Origin: Pseudonocardia humida
GTDB taxonomy: Bacteria; Actinomycetota; Actinomycetes; Mycobacteriales; Pseudonocardiaceae
Length of the DNA stretch: 64,000 nt
Assembly: GCF_023898865.1 (NCBI RefSeq)
Contig: NZ_JAGSOV010000046.1
Coordinates: 62,001 to 126,000, forward strand
Direction of reading: 5' to 3'
Shown: piece after piece, positions 23,413 to 32,753 of the stretch
Position numbering within the stretch: the stretch's first letter is position 1
Layout: the number at the start of each line of letters is the position of its first letter
Position numbers and translations under genes: made by a program
The notes under the pieces: model-generated
What the model was told of the DNA's origin: nothing
The model's input: only the letters and a program-made list of their open reading frames with translations
Database searches by the model: none

Positions 23413-24660
23413 ATGACTCGGAGGCGGACGATCATCACCGCCGCGATCCTCGCCGGGACCCTCGGGCTCACAGCCTGCGGGACGAACCGGGAGGAGGGCG
23501 AGGGCGAAGGCGGCGGCGGCACAACCGCAGGAGCCTGCGACACCAGCAAGGGCACCCTCATCATCGGCATGGTCGCCCCGTTGTCCGGCGGTCTCTCCGC
23601 GCTGGGCCTCGGTATGCGCAACTCGGCCCAGCTCGCCGTGGACCAGGCCAACGAGGCCTGCAAGGTCCCCGGCTACGAGCTCGCCTTCCAGGCGGAGGAC
23701 GACCAGGCCAACCCGCAGGTCGCCGGCCAGGCCGCCACCAAGCTCGCCTCGGACGAGAACGTCGTCGGCGTCATCGGCACGCTCAACTCGTCGACCTCGC
23801 AGACGGTGCAGCCCATCCTCAAGCAGGAGGGCATCGTCCAGGTCTCCCCGGCCAACACCGGCCCGGCGCTGACCCTGGGCGAGAACTACGCCACCGCTCC
23901 GGCGCGGCCGTTCGACAACTACTTCCGGGTGTCCACCACCGACCTGGTGCAGGGCCCGTTCGCGGCCAACTACCTGGTCGAGACGGCCGGCAAGAAGGCC
24001 ATCGCGGTCATCGACGACGGCAAGACCTACGGCGCCAACCTGGCCGAGCAGTTCGCCCAGCAGGCCCAGAAGAAGGGCGCGCAGATCGTCGCCCGCGAGA
24101 AGGTCGGCGAGCGGGACACCGACTTCTCCGGCGTGATCACCACGATCCGCGCCCTCAACCCGGACGCCGTCTACTACGGCGGCGAGTACCCGGTGGCCGG
24201 TCCGCTGTCCGCGCAGCTGGCCGCGGCGGGGCTGAACATCCCGCTGATGGGCGGCGACGGCATCGTCGACGCCACCTACGTCTCGCTCGGCGGTCGCCCC
24301 GGCGACCTGGCCACCAGCGTCGGCGCTCCGGCCGAGTCGCTGCCCAGCGCCAAGCAGTTCCTGGACGACTACGCGGCCAAGAACTTCACCGAGGAGTACA
24401 GCACCTACGGCGCGCTGACCTACGACGCCACCAACGTCGTCATCGAGGCCCTCGCCAAGGCCCTGGCCAACGGCGACTACTCGGCGGAGCGGCGCGCCGA
24501 CATCGTCGCCGCGGTGCAGGAGACCAACCTGCAGGGCGCCAGCGGTGAGATCTCCTTCGACGAGTTCGGCGACACCACCAACAAGGTGCTGACCGTCTAC
24601 CAGGTCGAGGGCGACAGCTTCGCTCCGGTCGAGGGCTCCACGGGCGCCTTCGAGGGCTGA
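23413..24660 (+). CDS. Branched-chain amino acid-type ABC substrate-binding lipoprotein
   Basis: A 415-residue Peripla_BP_6 family protein (LivK type). Signal peptide with lipobox LTAC (Cys near 22) and a Glu/Gly-rich linker; mature start LIIGMVAPLSGGLSALGLGM is the family hallmark, later VVGVIGTLNSSTSQTVQPIL and QVSPANTGPALT. It binds leucine/isoleucine/valine or another amide or urea-like ligand and hands it to the LivHM channel. ATG at 23413 after GGAAGGA. First gene of the operon; a strong hairpin separates it from livH, which would favour excess binding protein. Confidence 0.9.
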   Translation: MTRRRTIITAAILAGTLGLTACGTNREEGEGEGGGGTTAGACDTSKGTLIIGMVAPLSGGLSALGLGMRNSAQLAVDQANEACKVPGYELAFQAEDDQANPQVAGQAATKLASDENVVGVIGTLNSSTSQTVQPILKQEGIVQVSPANTGPALTLGENYATAPARPFDNYFRVSTTDLVQGPFAANYLVETAGKKAIAVIDDGKTYGANLAEQFAQQAQKKGAQIVAREKVGERDTDFSGVITTIRALNPDAVYYGGEYPVAGPLSAQLAAAGLNIPLMGGDGIVDATYVSLGGRPGDLATSVGAPAESLPSAKQFLDDYAAKNFTEEYSTYGALTYDATNVVIEALAKALANGDYSAERRADIVAAVQETNLQGASGEISFDEFGDTTNKVLTVYQVEGDSFAPVEGSTGAFEG

Positions 24661-24689
24661 CCGACTCCACATCCAACTGCACGACCGAC

Positions 24690-24724
24690 GCCAGGGGGGC
24701 GGGGGGACACCCCGCCCCCCTGGC
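24690..24724 (+). terminator. Intra-operon attenuator hairpin between livK and livH
   Basis: GCCAGGGGGGCGGGG (24690-24704) and its exact complement (24710-24724) form a 15-bp stem with a 5-nt loop, 29 bp after livK and 24 bp before livH. In ABC operons such hairpins commonly reduce read-through and protect the upstream mRNA, raising binding protein over membrane components. Confidence 0.7.
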
Positions 24725-24748
24725 GCACGCGGAGAGGGACCACCACCC

Positions 24749-25681
24749 TTGCTGTCCACCCTGTTGTCCCAGATCGTCAACGGTTTGGTGACCGGCGCGC
24801 TGATCGGTCTGATCGCCCTCGGCTACACGATGGTCTACGGGATCATCCAGCTGATCAACTTCGCGCACGGCGAGATCTTCATGATCGGCTCCTACGGCGG
24901 CCTGGCCATGTTCACCTACCTGCTGCCGACCGCCATCCAGAACCAGTGGTACTTCGCGCTGCCGCTGCTGCTCATCGCCGGCGCGGCCGTGTCGGTCGGG
25001 GTGGCGGTGCTCATGGAGCGCTTCGCCTACCGACCGCTGCGCAACGCTCCCCGCCTCGCGCCGCTGATCACCGCCCTGGGCGTCTCGGTCGCCCTGCAGG
25101 AGGCGGTGCGCGTGTTCTACCCCGGCGCCACGGCCGCCCTGCCGTTCCCCAAGGCCTTCGTCGAGGGCACCTGGGAGATCCCGGTGCCCGGCGGCACGGT
25201 GCCGCTGCGCTGGACCGGCCTGCTGATCATCGTCGTGGCCCTGGTGCTGACGTTCGCGCTGAACACCTTCGTCAACAACTCCCGGATGGGCCGCGCGATG
25301 CGGGCCACCTCCCAGGACCGCGACGTCGCCCGCCTGATGGGCATCGACCCCGACCGGGTCATCGTGCTCACCTTCGTGCTCGGCGCCGCGCTGGCCGGCG
25401 TGGCCGGCGTCCTCAACGGCGTCGACCTCGGCTTCACCAACATCGACCTCGGCTTCCAGAACGGCATCTTCGCCTTCACCGCGGCGGTGCTCGGCGGGAT
25501 CGGCAGCATCAAGGGTGCCGTCGCGGGCGGGTTCGCCATCGGGCTGGTCAAAGCGCTCGGCGGCCAGTACCTGCCGGGCGGCACGGCCTACGACTACGTC
25601 TGGATCTTCGTTGTGCTGATCGCGGTGCTGGTGTTCCGGCCGCAGGGCTTCTTCGGCGAGACCGAGCGGGTGCGCGCATGA
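24749..25681 (+). CDS. livH: Branched-chain amino acid ABC transporter permease LivH
   Basis: A 310-residue BPD_transp_2 permease with about eight membrane segments. IIQLINFAHGEIFMIGSYGG near residues 31-50 is the LivH signature, and RAMRATSQDRDVARLMGIDPD is the cytoplasmic loop contacting the ATPases. The start is a TTG at 24749; GGAGAGGGA at 24731-24739 positions it. It overlaps livM by ATGA (25678-25681). Confidence 0.92.
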   Translation: MLSTLLSQIVNGLVTGALIGLIALGYTMVYGIIQLINFAHGEIFMIGSYGGLAMFTYLLPTAIQNQWYFALPLLLIAGAAVSVGVAVLMERFAYRPLRNAPRLAPLITALGVSVALQEAVRVFYPGATAALPFPKAFVEGTWEIPVPGGTVPLRWTGLLIIVVALVLTFALNTFVNNSRMGRAMRATSQDRDVARLMGIDPDRVIVLTFVLGAALAGVAGVLNGVDLGFTNIDLGFQNGIFAFTAAVLGGIGSIKGAVAGGFAIGLVKALGGQYLPGGTAYDYVWIFVVLIAVLVFRPQGFFGETERVRA

Positions 25682-27447
25682 CCGCCCTGGAGAAGGACGT
25701 CGTCACCGAGCCCGGCCCGGCGGTCGAGCCGCGCGGGCGCCTCGCCGCGCTCGCGCCGTACGCCACCGCCCTCCGGGCCGCCGGTGGCCTGCTGACCGTG
25801 ATCGGGGCCTACCTCCCCTGGGCGACCTTCGTGCTGAACGAGGGCCCGTACCCGGAGAAGGCCACCCTGGAGTTCTTCACCGCGCCGTTCGGCGTCAGCG
25901 GGTTCCGGCTGCACCTGCTGGTGTTCGGCATCGTCGCGCTCGTGCTGGCGTTCGTGCGCACCCTCCCCTCGCGCGGGCGCATCCTGCGCGCGCTGGGCTG
26001 GGGGATCGTCGCGGTCACCGTGGCCAACGGGCTCTACCTGACCGTCCTGGGCGGCGGGTTCGGCGCGATCACCGCGGCCGACGGCGCGGTCGCGTTCGGT
26101 GCGATCGTCGCGCTGATCGGTGGCGCGCTGGTGCTGGTCGGCGCGTTCGCCGGCGGGCTCGGCGAGCAGCTGCGCTGGGGGCGCCCGCTCGGGCGCTACG
26201 CCGAGTGGGCGATCCTGCTCGTCGTCTTCACGCTGCTGCTCCTGCTGGTGGCCGCGGTGCTGACCAGCGGCGGCCAGGGCAGCGTCGCCAACCCGTACTC
26301 CGGGGCCGTCTTCCTGTCCTTCCTCGGAGCGGTCGGCGGCCTGCTCGCCGCCCTGCACGCCGCGGGGGTGCTGACCTGGGTCACCGCGATGTCCGAGCGG
26401 CACCGCGCGTTCAGCGCGATCGTCCTGCTGGTGGTGGCGCTGGCGCTGCCGCTGACCGGGGCAGGCACCCAGTACTGGATGACGGTGGCGGCCAACATCG
26501 GCGTCTACGCCGCGACCGCGATCGGCCTCAACATCGTGGTCGGCCTGGCCGGCCTGCTCGACCTGGGCTACGTCGCCTTCCTGGGCATCGGGGCGGTCGT
26601 CGCGGCCAACTTCTCCGGCGCCACGGCCGCGCGGTTCGACATCGTGCTGCCGTTCCCGCTGGTGATGGTCATCTCGGCGGTCGTCGCCGGCATCTTCGGT
26701 GCGATCGTCGGCTCGCCGACGCTGCGCGTGCGCGGCGACTACCTGGCCATCGTGACGCTGGCCTTCGGTGAGATCTTCGTGCGCAGCTCGCAGAACAACA
26801 TCGGCGGGCTGACCGGCGGCTCCAACGCGATCCCGGGCATCCCCCCGGTCTCGGCGTTCGGCCAGGCGTTCAACGAGAAGCTCACCGTCGGCTCGGTGGA
26901 GCTGCCCGCGGGCGCCCTCTACTACTTCCTGATCGTGGTGATCGTCGCCGCGGTCATGGCGGTGTTCGGCAACCTGAAGAACTCGCGGCTGGGCCGGGCC
27001 TGGATCGCCATCCGGGAGGACGAGGACGCGGCCCGCGCCATGGGCATCCGCACCGGTCCGGTGAAGATCCTCGCCTTCATGATCGGCGCCACGCTGGCCG
27101 GGCTGGCCGGCGCGTTCTTCGCGCACAAGACGGGCACGGTGTCCTACGAGAGCTTCCGGTTCCTGGAGTCGGTCACCCTGCTGGCCGCGGTCATCCTGGG
27201 CGGCATGGGCACCATCCCCGGCGCGGTGCTCGGTGCGTCGATCCTGTTCGTGCTGCCCGAGAAGCTGCGCGAGTTCTCCGACTACCGGCTGCTGATCTTC
27301 GGCATCGCGCTGGTGCTGATCATGCGGTTCCGCCCGCAGGGCCTGGTGCCCGACTCGCACCGGCGCGCCGAGCTGGCGCCCGAGGCCGAGCCGCCACCGC
27401 CGGACCCGGGTACCGGCACCGCCACGGGGAAGGTGGCCGTCCAGTGA
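25678..27447 (+). CDS. livM: Branched-chain amino acid ABC transporter permease LivM with extra N-terminal membrane domain
   Basis: A 589-residue permease, far longer than the usual 300-420. Residues about 265-560 are the conserved LivM domain (IVVGLAGLLDLGYVAFLGIG, RVRGDYLAIVTLAFGEI, AIREDEDAARAMGI). Residues 1-250 add about six further hydrophobic segments interrupted by short loops (LPWATFVLNEGPYPEK and others), of no family I recognise by eye, although LivM proteins with such extensions occur in actinobacteria. The tail is Pro/Glu-rich. ATG overlaps livH stop. The 3' end runs into intercistronic repeat copy B. Confidence 0.88.
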   Translation: MTALEKDVVTEPGPAVEPRGRLAALAPYATALRAAGGLLTVIGAYLPWATFVLNEGPYPEKATLEFFTAPFGVSGFRLHLLVFGIVALVLAFVRTLPSRGRILRALGWGIVAVTVANGLYLTVLGGGFGAITAADGAVAFGAIVALIGGALVLVGAFAGGLGEQLRWGRPLGRYAEWAILLVVFTLLLLLVAAVLTSGGQGSVANPYSGAVFLSFLGAVGGLLAALHAAGVLTWVTAMSERHRAFSAIVLLVVALALPLTGAGTQYWMTVAANIGVYAATAIGLNIVVGLAGLLDLGYVAFLGIGAVVAANFSGATAARFDIVLPFPLVMVISAVVAGIFGAIVGSPTLRVRGDYLAIVTLAFGEIFVRSSQNNIGGLTGGSNAIPGIPPVSAFGQAFNEKLTVGSVELPAGALYYFLIVVIVAAVMAVFGNLKNSRLGRAWIAIREDEDAARAMGIRTGPVKILAFMIGATLAGLAGAFFAHKTGTVSYESFRFLESVTLLAAVILGGMGTIPGAVLGASILFVLPEKLREFSDYRLLIFGIALVLIMRFRPQGLVPDSHRRAELAPEAEPPPPDPGTGTATGKVAVQ

Positions 27448-27521
27448 GCGAGCTTGCGAGCGAATCATCGACACAGCGCCTTCGCGAATTGCCGACCGAG
27501 CGCAGCGAGGGGGAGCGATGA
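27444..27521 (+). repeat. Intercistronic SELAS element, copy B (25-codon mini-ORF)
   Basis: The 73-nt spacer between livM and livG. GTG at 27444 overlaps the livM stop (GTGA), and the frame ends with TGA 27519-27521 overlapping the livG start (ATGA). The encoded peptide begins VSELASE and ends SEGER. The sequence begins TGAGCGAGCTTGCGAGCGAA and ends with GACCGAGCGCAGCGAGG plus GGGAGCG, a ribosome-site-like end. Same length as copies A and C. Confidence 0.6.
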
Positions 27522-28372
27522 GCGCCAAGCACGCCATGCCCGAGGCCCCCGCCCCGCGCACGCCGTCGGGAGCGGGGCTGCTGACCGCCTCCGGCGTCAC
27601 GATGCAGTTCGGCGGCCTGAGGGCGCTGAACGACGTGTCGTTCGGGCTGTCCGAGGGCGAGATCATCGGCCTGATCGGGCCGAACGGCGCCGGCAAGACC
27701 ACCTTCTTCAACTGCCTGACCGGCCTGTACGCGCCGACGTCGGGCAGCGTCGCCCTGCGCGGCACGCCGCTGCCGCAGGACCCGGCGAAGGTGACCGACC
27801 GGGGCATCGCCCGCACGTTCCAGAACATCCGCCTCTTCCCGAGCATGACCGCGGAGGAGAACGTCCTGGTCGGGCGGCACGTGCGGATGAAGCAGGGGCC
27901 GCTGTCGTCGCTGCTGCACGGGCCGGGCTTCAAGCGCAGCGAGGCCGAGGCGCGCTCGCGCACCGCCGAGCTGCTCGAGTTCGTCGGGCTCACCCGGTTC
28001 TCCGGCGAGCTCGCGCGCAACCTGCCCTACGGCGACCAGCGCCGGCTGGAGATCGCCCGCGCGCTGGCCACCGAGCCGTCGGTGCTGCTGCTGGACGAGC
28101 CGACGGCCGGCATGAACGCGCAGGAGACCGAGGCCACCCGGCAGCTGATCTTCGGGATCCGCGACCTGGGCACCTCCGTCGTGGTCATCGAGCACGACAC
28201 CAAGTTCATCTTCACCCTGTGCGACCGTGTGCTCGTGCTGGTGCAGGGCGAGCTGCTGGTCGAGGGCTCGCCCGACGAGGTCCGCGGCGACCCCCGGGTC
28301 GTCGAGGCCTACCTCGGCGCCCCGCCCGACGAGGTGGAGCACCAGATCCACGCTGCGGAGGAGAACCCGTGA
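27518..28372 (+). CDS. livG: Branched-chain amino acid ABC transporter ATPase LivG
   Basis: A 284-residue ABC ATPase. After a 20-residue leader, Walker A is GPNGAGKTTFFNCLTG, LivG-typical GIARTFQNIRLFPSMT follows, the signature stretch is LPYGDQRRLEIARAL (divergent LSGG, usual for this family) and Walker B is VLLLDEPTAGMNAQE. The conserved C-terminal VRGDPRVVEAYLG matches LivG. It partners LivF in energising LivHM. ATG at 27518, with the ribosome site in the repeat. Confidence 0.93.
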   Translation: MSAKHAMPEAPAPRTPSGAGLLTASGVTMQFGGLRALNDVSFGLSEGEIIGLIGPNGAGKTTFFNCLTGLYAPTSGSVALRGTPLPQDPAKVTDRGIARTFQNIRLFPSMTAEENVLVGRHVRMKQGPLSSLLHGPGFKRSEAEARSRTAELLEFVGLTRFSGELARNLPYGDQRRLEIARALATEPSVLLLDEPTAGMNAQETEATRQLIFGIRDLGTSVVVIEHDTKFIFTLCDRVLVLVQGELLVEGSPDEVRGDPRVVEAYLGAPPDEVEHQIHAAEENP

Positions 28373-28442
28373 GCGAGCTTGCGAGCGAACCATTCGACAC
28401 AGTGCTCGCGCAGCGTCGACCGAGCGTCAGCGAGGGCGGACG

Positions 28443-28446
<4 letters not shown>
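28369..28446 (+). repeat. Intercistronic SELAS element, copy C (25-codon mini-ORF)
   Basis: The 73-nt spacer between livG and livF, again an open frame from GTG (28369, overlapping the livG stop) to TGA (28444-28446, overlapping the livF ATG). Relative to copy B it has single-base insertions (CATTCGACACAG versus CATCGACACAG; GCGTCAGCG versus GCGCAGCG), yet total length is again exactly 73 nt. The peptide begins VSELASE and ends SEGGR but differs in the middle. Confidence 0.6.
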
Positions 28447-29165
<719 letters not shown>

Positions 29166-29170
29166 GACCG

Positions 29171-29213
29171 GCGACCCGGCCGGGGGGCTACCAGCCGTCC
29201 GGCCGGGTGTCGC
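29171..29213. terminator. Convergent terminator after livF
   Basis: CCCGGCCGG (29175-29183) pairs with CCGGCCGGG (29199-29207), with flanking GCGAC/GTCGC-type pairing. The right arm lies within the 3' end of the convergent thioesterase gene (stop at 29188), so the hairpin can serve both transcripts. Confidence 0.55.
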
Positions 29214-29607
29214 GGTGCAGGCAGGTGAGCTTGGCGGTGCAGATCCGCCTGCCCTCCTCGTCGCTGACCACGATCTCCGACGTCGAGGTGCTGCGCCCCA
29301 CGTGCAGCGGCCGCGCCACCCCGGTGACCAGCCCCGAGGTCGCCGACCGGTGGTGGGTGCAGGCCAGCTCCAGCCCGACGGGGAACCGCTCGGGCAGCGA
29401 GTGCAGCGCCGCCAGCGTCGACCCGAGCGTCTCGGCGAGCACGCCGCTGGCGCCGCCGTGCAGCAGCCCGAACGGCTGCCGGTTGCCTTCGACGGGCATC
29501 GTCCCGACCACCTCGTCGTGGCTGAGCGAGACGAGCTCGATCCCGAGCTTGTCGGCGAGCTGCTCGACTCGGCTCATCGGGGGGAGGGCGGAGGGGTCGA
29601 TCGGCAC
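29188..29607 (-). CDS. PaaI-family hotdog-fold thioesterase
   Basis: A 139-residue acyl-CoA thioesterase-like protein: FGLLHGGASGVLAETLGSTL near residues 46-65 is the hotdog catalytic helix, followed by LACTHHRSATSGLVTG and PLHVGRSTSTSEIVVSDEEG. A gene of this kind often stands next to polA-rpsA in actinobacteria. Start at GTG 29607 has a weak AGGGT upstream; ATG 29577 (MSRVEQLA) is an alternative. Convergent with livF. Confidence 0.87.
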   Translation of the reverse strand: MPIDPSALPPMSRVEQLADKLGIELVSLSHDEVVGTMPVEGNRQPFGLLHGGASGVLAETLGSTLAALHSLPERFPVGLELACTHHRSATSGLVTGVARPLHVGRSTSTSEIVVSDEEGRRICTAKLTCLHRDTRPDGW

Positions 29608-29958
29608 AGCCGGACCCTATGCCGGTGTCGCCGGGGGCCGTGGTCCGGCTCGGGTTCGGGAAGCTCGTCGTCGAGCCTCCGGCGGCGGTGTCCACCGGCG
29701 CGAGTGGTACATCAGCGGGCTCGCCGGACGGCAGAAGCCCGCTGGTGCGCCACTCGACGGCGTTGATCATGATCAGCGGCCCGGATCTCGACCGCGTTGA
29801 TCTCCCCCGAGCACCGTCCGGAGCTCCTCGCAGACCCTGTGTGGTCCTCACAGGTGCGGTGGCCCCTGCGCGGACCTCGTCGCCTCTGCGAGGACAGCCC
29901 GGACGCCTCGCACCCGGAGCGGGTCCGCCGGAGGCAGAAGAGCCCCCAGGACCGAGCC
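29608..29958. other. Intergenic region without a recognisable gene
   Basis: About 350 bp between two minus-strand genes. Open frames exist on both strands but none has a family-like sequence. GTTGATC occurs twice (29761 region and 29794 region) around a TGATCATGATCA-like palindromic stretch. Other actinobacteria carry polA close to here; I see no polA fragment. Confidence 0.5.
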
Positions 29959-30774
29959 TCAGGGGCGGTGCGTGCGGAAGATCGCCGTGCCCGGGAAGTA
30001 GCCGCCCCGCAGCGGCGACCACTGCCCCCACACCAGCTCCCGGCCCTCCGGCCACTCCGGCTCCACGAGGTCGTCGAGCACCAGCCCGGCGGCCACGACG
30101 TCGCGGATCCGGTCGCCCAGGGTGCGGTGGTGCTCGACGTAGGTGGCCCGGCCGGCGTCGTCGACCTCGACGTAGGGGGTGCGGTCGAAGTAGGACTGCT
30201 GCACCACCAGGCCGTCGGGGCCGGGGTCGTCGGAGAACATCCAGCGCATCGGGTGGTTGACCGCGAACACCCAGCGACCGCCCGGGCGCAGCACGCGCGC
30301 GACCTCCCGCATGACCCGCTCCGGCTCGGCGACGAAGGGCACGGCGCCGAAGGCGGAGCAGGCGACGTCGAACGTGGCGTCGGCGAACGGCAGCCGCTCG
30401 GCCCCGGCCTGCACCAGCGGCACCCGCACGCCGGTCGACTCGCCGAGCTCGGCGGCGTGGCGCAGCATCTGGCCGGACAGGTCGAGCGCCACCGCCGACG
30501 CGCCCGCCGCGGACAGCCAGCGCGCGCACGGCGCCGATCCGCAGCCGACCTCCAGCACCCGGGCGCCCGCCACGTCGCCGAGCAGCCGGGCGTCGGCCTC
30601 CCGCAGGCCCTCGGGGCACCAGACGAAGTCGACGTCGCCGATGTCGCGGCCGTGCTCGGCGAGGTAGTCCGCGGCGTCGGCGTCCCACCAGGCCCGGCTG
30701 GCCCGTTCGGACTCCGGCCCGTCGACCGGGCGGCGCACGACGCCGGTCGTGCCCAGGAATTGCTCGGCGCTCAT
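29959..30774 (-). CDS. Class I SAM-dependent methyltransferase
   Basis: A 271-residue methyltransferase. Motif I VLEVGCGSAPCARWLSAAGA near residues 71-90, motif II VALDLSGQML, motif III VMREVARVLRPGGRWVFAVN with the HPMRWMF extension; the N-terminus RAWWDADAADYLAEHG is typical of an actinobacterial Methyltransf_11 family whose genes are often found near rpsA/polA. Substrate unknown. The ATG at 30774 has a GGGGG stretch upstream. It diverges from rpsA across a 280-bp promoter region. Confidence 0.85.
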   Translation of the reverse strand: MSAEQFLGTTGVVRRPVDGPESERASRAWWDADAADYLAEHGRDIGDVDFVWCPEGLREADARLLGDVAGARVLEVGCGSAPCARWLSAAGASAVALDLSGQMLRHAAELGESTGVRVPLVQAGAERLPFADATFDVACSAFGAVPFVAEPERVMREVARVLRPGGRWVFAVNHPMRWMFSDDPGPDGLVVQQSYFDRTPYVEVDDAGRATYVEHHRTLGDRIRDVVAAGLVLDDLVEPEWPEGRELVWGQWSPLRGGYFPGTAIFRTHRP

Positions 30775-30853
30775 CCGCGTTACCCCCTGCAAGCTCCGGA
30801 TCAGTGATCCGCGGTCGTGGCCGAATCGTGGCTGCTGGCGACGTGCACCCGCA

Positions 30854-30883
30854 TTGCCCTGCCGATCTGTGCCCGCGTAGCAT
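30854..30883 (+). promoter_or_regulatory. Candidate rpsA promoter
   Basis: TTGCCC (30854-30859) and TAGCAT (30878-30883) are spaced by 18 bp and lie about 170 bp upstream of the rpsA start, which would leave a long leader, normal for S1 genes. Match to the vegetative consensus is moderate. Confidence 0.35.
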
Positions 30884-31054
30884 GGGTGGCGCGCTGTGGT
30901 CGACGTCCGGGCACGTCACAGCCGGTCGGCCACGGATCGCGCGATCTAGGAGTACCACTCGGCACGGTAAGCAAGGGTTCAGAGCATCACGTCACCAGAC
31001 GTACACCACCAGATTCGTACCACCAGACCATCCATGACCGGAGCACCCCACTAC

Positions 31055-32527
31055 ATGTCCACCGACACCACCGCCGCCCCGACCACGACGCCCCAGGTTG
31101 CCGTCAACGACATCGGGTCGGAGGAGGATTTCCTCGCCGCCATCGACCAGACCATCAAGTACTTCAACGATGGCGACATCGTCGAGGGGACCATCGTCAA
31201 GGTGGACCGGGACGAGGTCCTGCTCGACATCGGCTACAAGACCGAGGGTGTCATCCCCTCTCGGGAGCTGTCGATCAAGCACGATGTCGATCCCGCCGAG
31301 GTGGTTTCGGTCGGCGAGTTCGTCGAGGCCCTCGTCCTCCAGAAGGAGGACAAGGAGGGTCGCCTGATCCTGTCCAAGAAGCGCGCGCAGTACGAGCGCG
31401 CCTGGGGCACGATCGAGGCCCTCAAGGAGGCCGACGAGCCCGTGGAGGGCACGGTCATCGAGGTCGTCAAGGGCGGCCTGATCCTCGACATCGGCCTGCG
31501 CGGCTTCCTGCCCGCGTCGCTGGTCGAGATGCGCCGCGTCCGCGATCTGCAGCCCTACGTCGGCCGCAAGATCGAGGCCAAGATCATCGAGCTGGACAAG
31601 AACCGCAACAACGTGGTCCTGTCCCGCCGGGCCTGGCTGGAGCAGACGCAGTCCGAGGTCCGCAGCGAGTTCCTCAACCAGCTCGCCCGGGGCCAGGTCC
31701 GCAAGGGCGTCGTCTCCTCGGTGGTCAACTTCGGTGCGTTCGTCGACCTCGGCGGCGTCGACGGTCTGGTGCACGTCTCCGAGCTGTCCTGGAAGCACAT
31801 CGACCACCCCTCCGAGGTCGTCGAGGTGGGCCAGGAGGTCACCGTCGAGGTCCTCGACGTCGACCTCGACCGCGAGCGGGTCTCGCTGTCGCTCAAGGCG
31901 ACGCAGGAGGACCCGTGGCGGCTCTACGCCCGGACCCACGCGATCGGCCAGATCGTCCCGGGCAAGGTCACCAAGCTGGTCCCGTTCGGCGCCTTCGTCC
32001 GCGTCGAGGAGGGCATCGAGGGCCTGGTCCACATCTCCGAGCTGGCCGAGCGCCACGTGGAGATCCCGGAGCAGGTCGTCCAGGTCGGCGACGACGCCAT
32101 GGTCAAGGTCATCGACATCGACCTCGACCGGCGCCGCATCTCGCTGTCGCTCAAGCAGGCCAACGAGGGCATGACGGTCGACACCGAGTTCGACCCGACC
32201 CGCTACGGCATGGCCGCCGAGTACGACGACCAGGGGAACTACATCTACCCCGAGGGCTTCGACGTCGAGACCGGCGACTGGCAGGAGGGCTTCGAGTCCC
32301 AGCGCGAGGCGTGGGAGAAGGAGTACGCCGAGGCGCACTCCCGCTACGAGCAGCACATCGCGCAGATCCGCAAGTCGGCCGAGGCGGAGGCCGAGGCGGC
32401 CGCGGACGGCGGGGGGACCAACTACTCCTCCACCGCGGGCGGCGCGACCACCGAGACCACCGGTGGCTCGCTGGCCAGCGACGAGCAGCTGGCCGCGCTG
32501 CGGGAGAAGCTCTCCGGCGGCGCCTGA
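31055..32527 (+). CDS. rpsA: 30S ribosomal protein S1
   Basis: A 490-residue protein with four S1 (OB-fold) repeats at roughly 33-105, 120-185, 205-275 and 290-362, each with GDIVEGTIVKVDRDEVLLDI- or FGAFVDLG-type strands, and an acidic Ala/Glu/Ser/Thr-rich tail. Actinobacterial S1 has four rather than six repeats. It recruits mRNA lacking strong ribosome sites. ATG 31055 (MSTDTTAAPTTTPQ) is favoured, with CGGAG upstream; ATG 31034 is in frame. A strong terminator follows. Confidence 0.95.
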   Translation: MSTDTTAAPTTTPQVAVNDIGSEEDFLAAIDQTIKYFNDGDIVEGTIVKVDRDEVLLDIGYKTEGVIPSRELSIKHDVDPAEVVSVGEFVEALVLQKEDKEGRLILSKKRAQYERAWGTIEALKEADEPVEGTVIEVVKGGLILDIGLRGFLPASLVEMRRVRDLQPYVGRKIEAKIIELDKNRNNVVLSRRAWLEQTQSEVRSEFLNQLARGQVRKGVVSSVVNFGAFVDLGGVDGLVHVSELSWKHIDHPSEVVEVGQEVTVEVLDVDLDRERVSLSLKATQEDPWRLYARTHAIGQIVPGKVTKLVPFGAFVRVEEGIEGLVHISELAERHVEIPEQVVQVGDDAMVKVIDIDLDRRRISLSLKQANEGMTVDTEFDPTRYGMAAEYDDQGNYIYPEGFDVETGDWQEGFESQREAWEKEYAEAHSRYEQHIAQIRKSAEAEAEAAADGGGTNYSSTAGGATTETTGGSLASDEQLAALREKLSGGA

Positions 32528-32540
32528 TCCCAGCACCCGC

Positions 32541-32575
32541 GACGGCCCCGACGACCACTGGTCGCCGGGGCCGTC
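32541..32575 (+). terminator. rpsA terminator hairpin
   Basis: GACGGCCCCGACGACC pairs with GGTCGCCGGGGCCGTC across a 4-nt loop, one mismatch in 16 bp, beginning 13 bp after the stop codon. Confidence 0.75.
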
Positions 32576-32753
32576 CGGCGTCCGGGACCAGGGCGGTGGC
32601 GGGTTCCCGCCACCTCTCGCGGCCGCCGCACGGCGATCGCAGCGCGGCCGTTCTCGGAGAGACGCGCGAGGCCAGGTCACGGTTGTGCTCCGAACCGGTG
32701 ACGCACACGTGGGCTGGTGATGCACACCGCCCAGGGCCCACTACCGTGTACCC

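Noticed and set aside
29619..30260. Protein gene in the 29.6-30.0 kb gap
   Set aside because: Frames run antisense into the methyltransferase gene and lack any recognisable domain or ribosome site.
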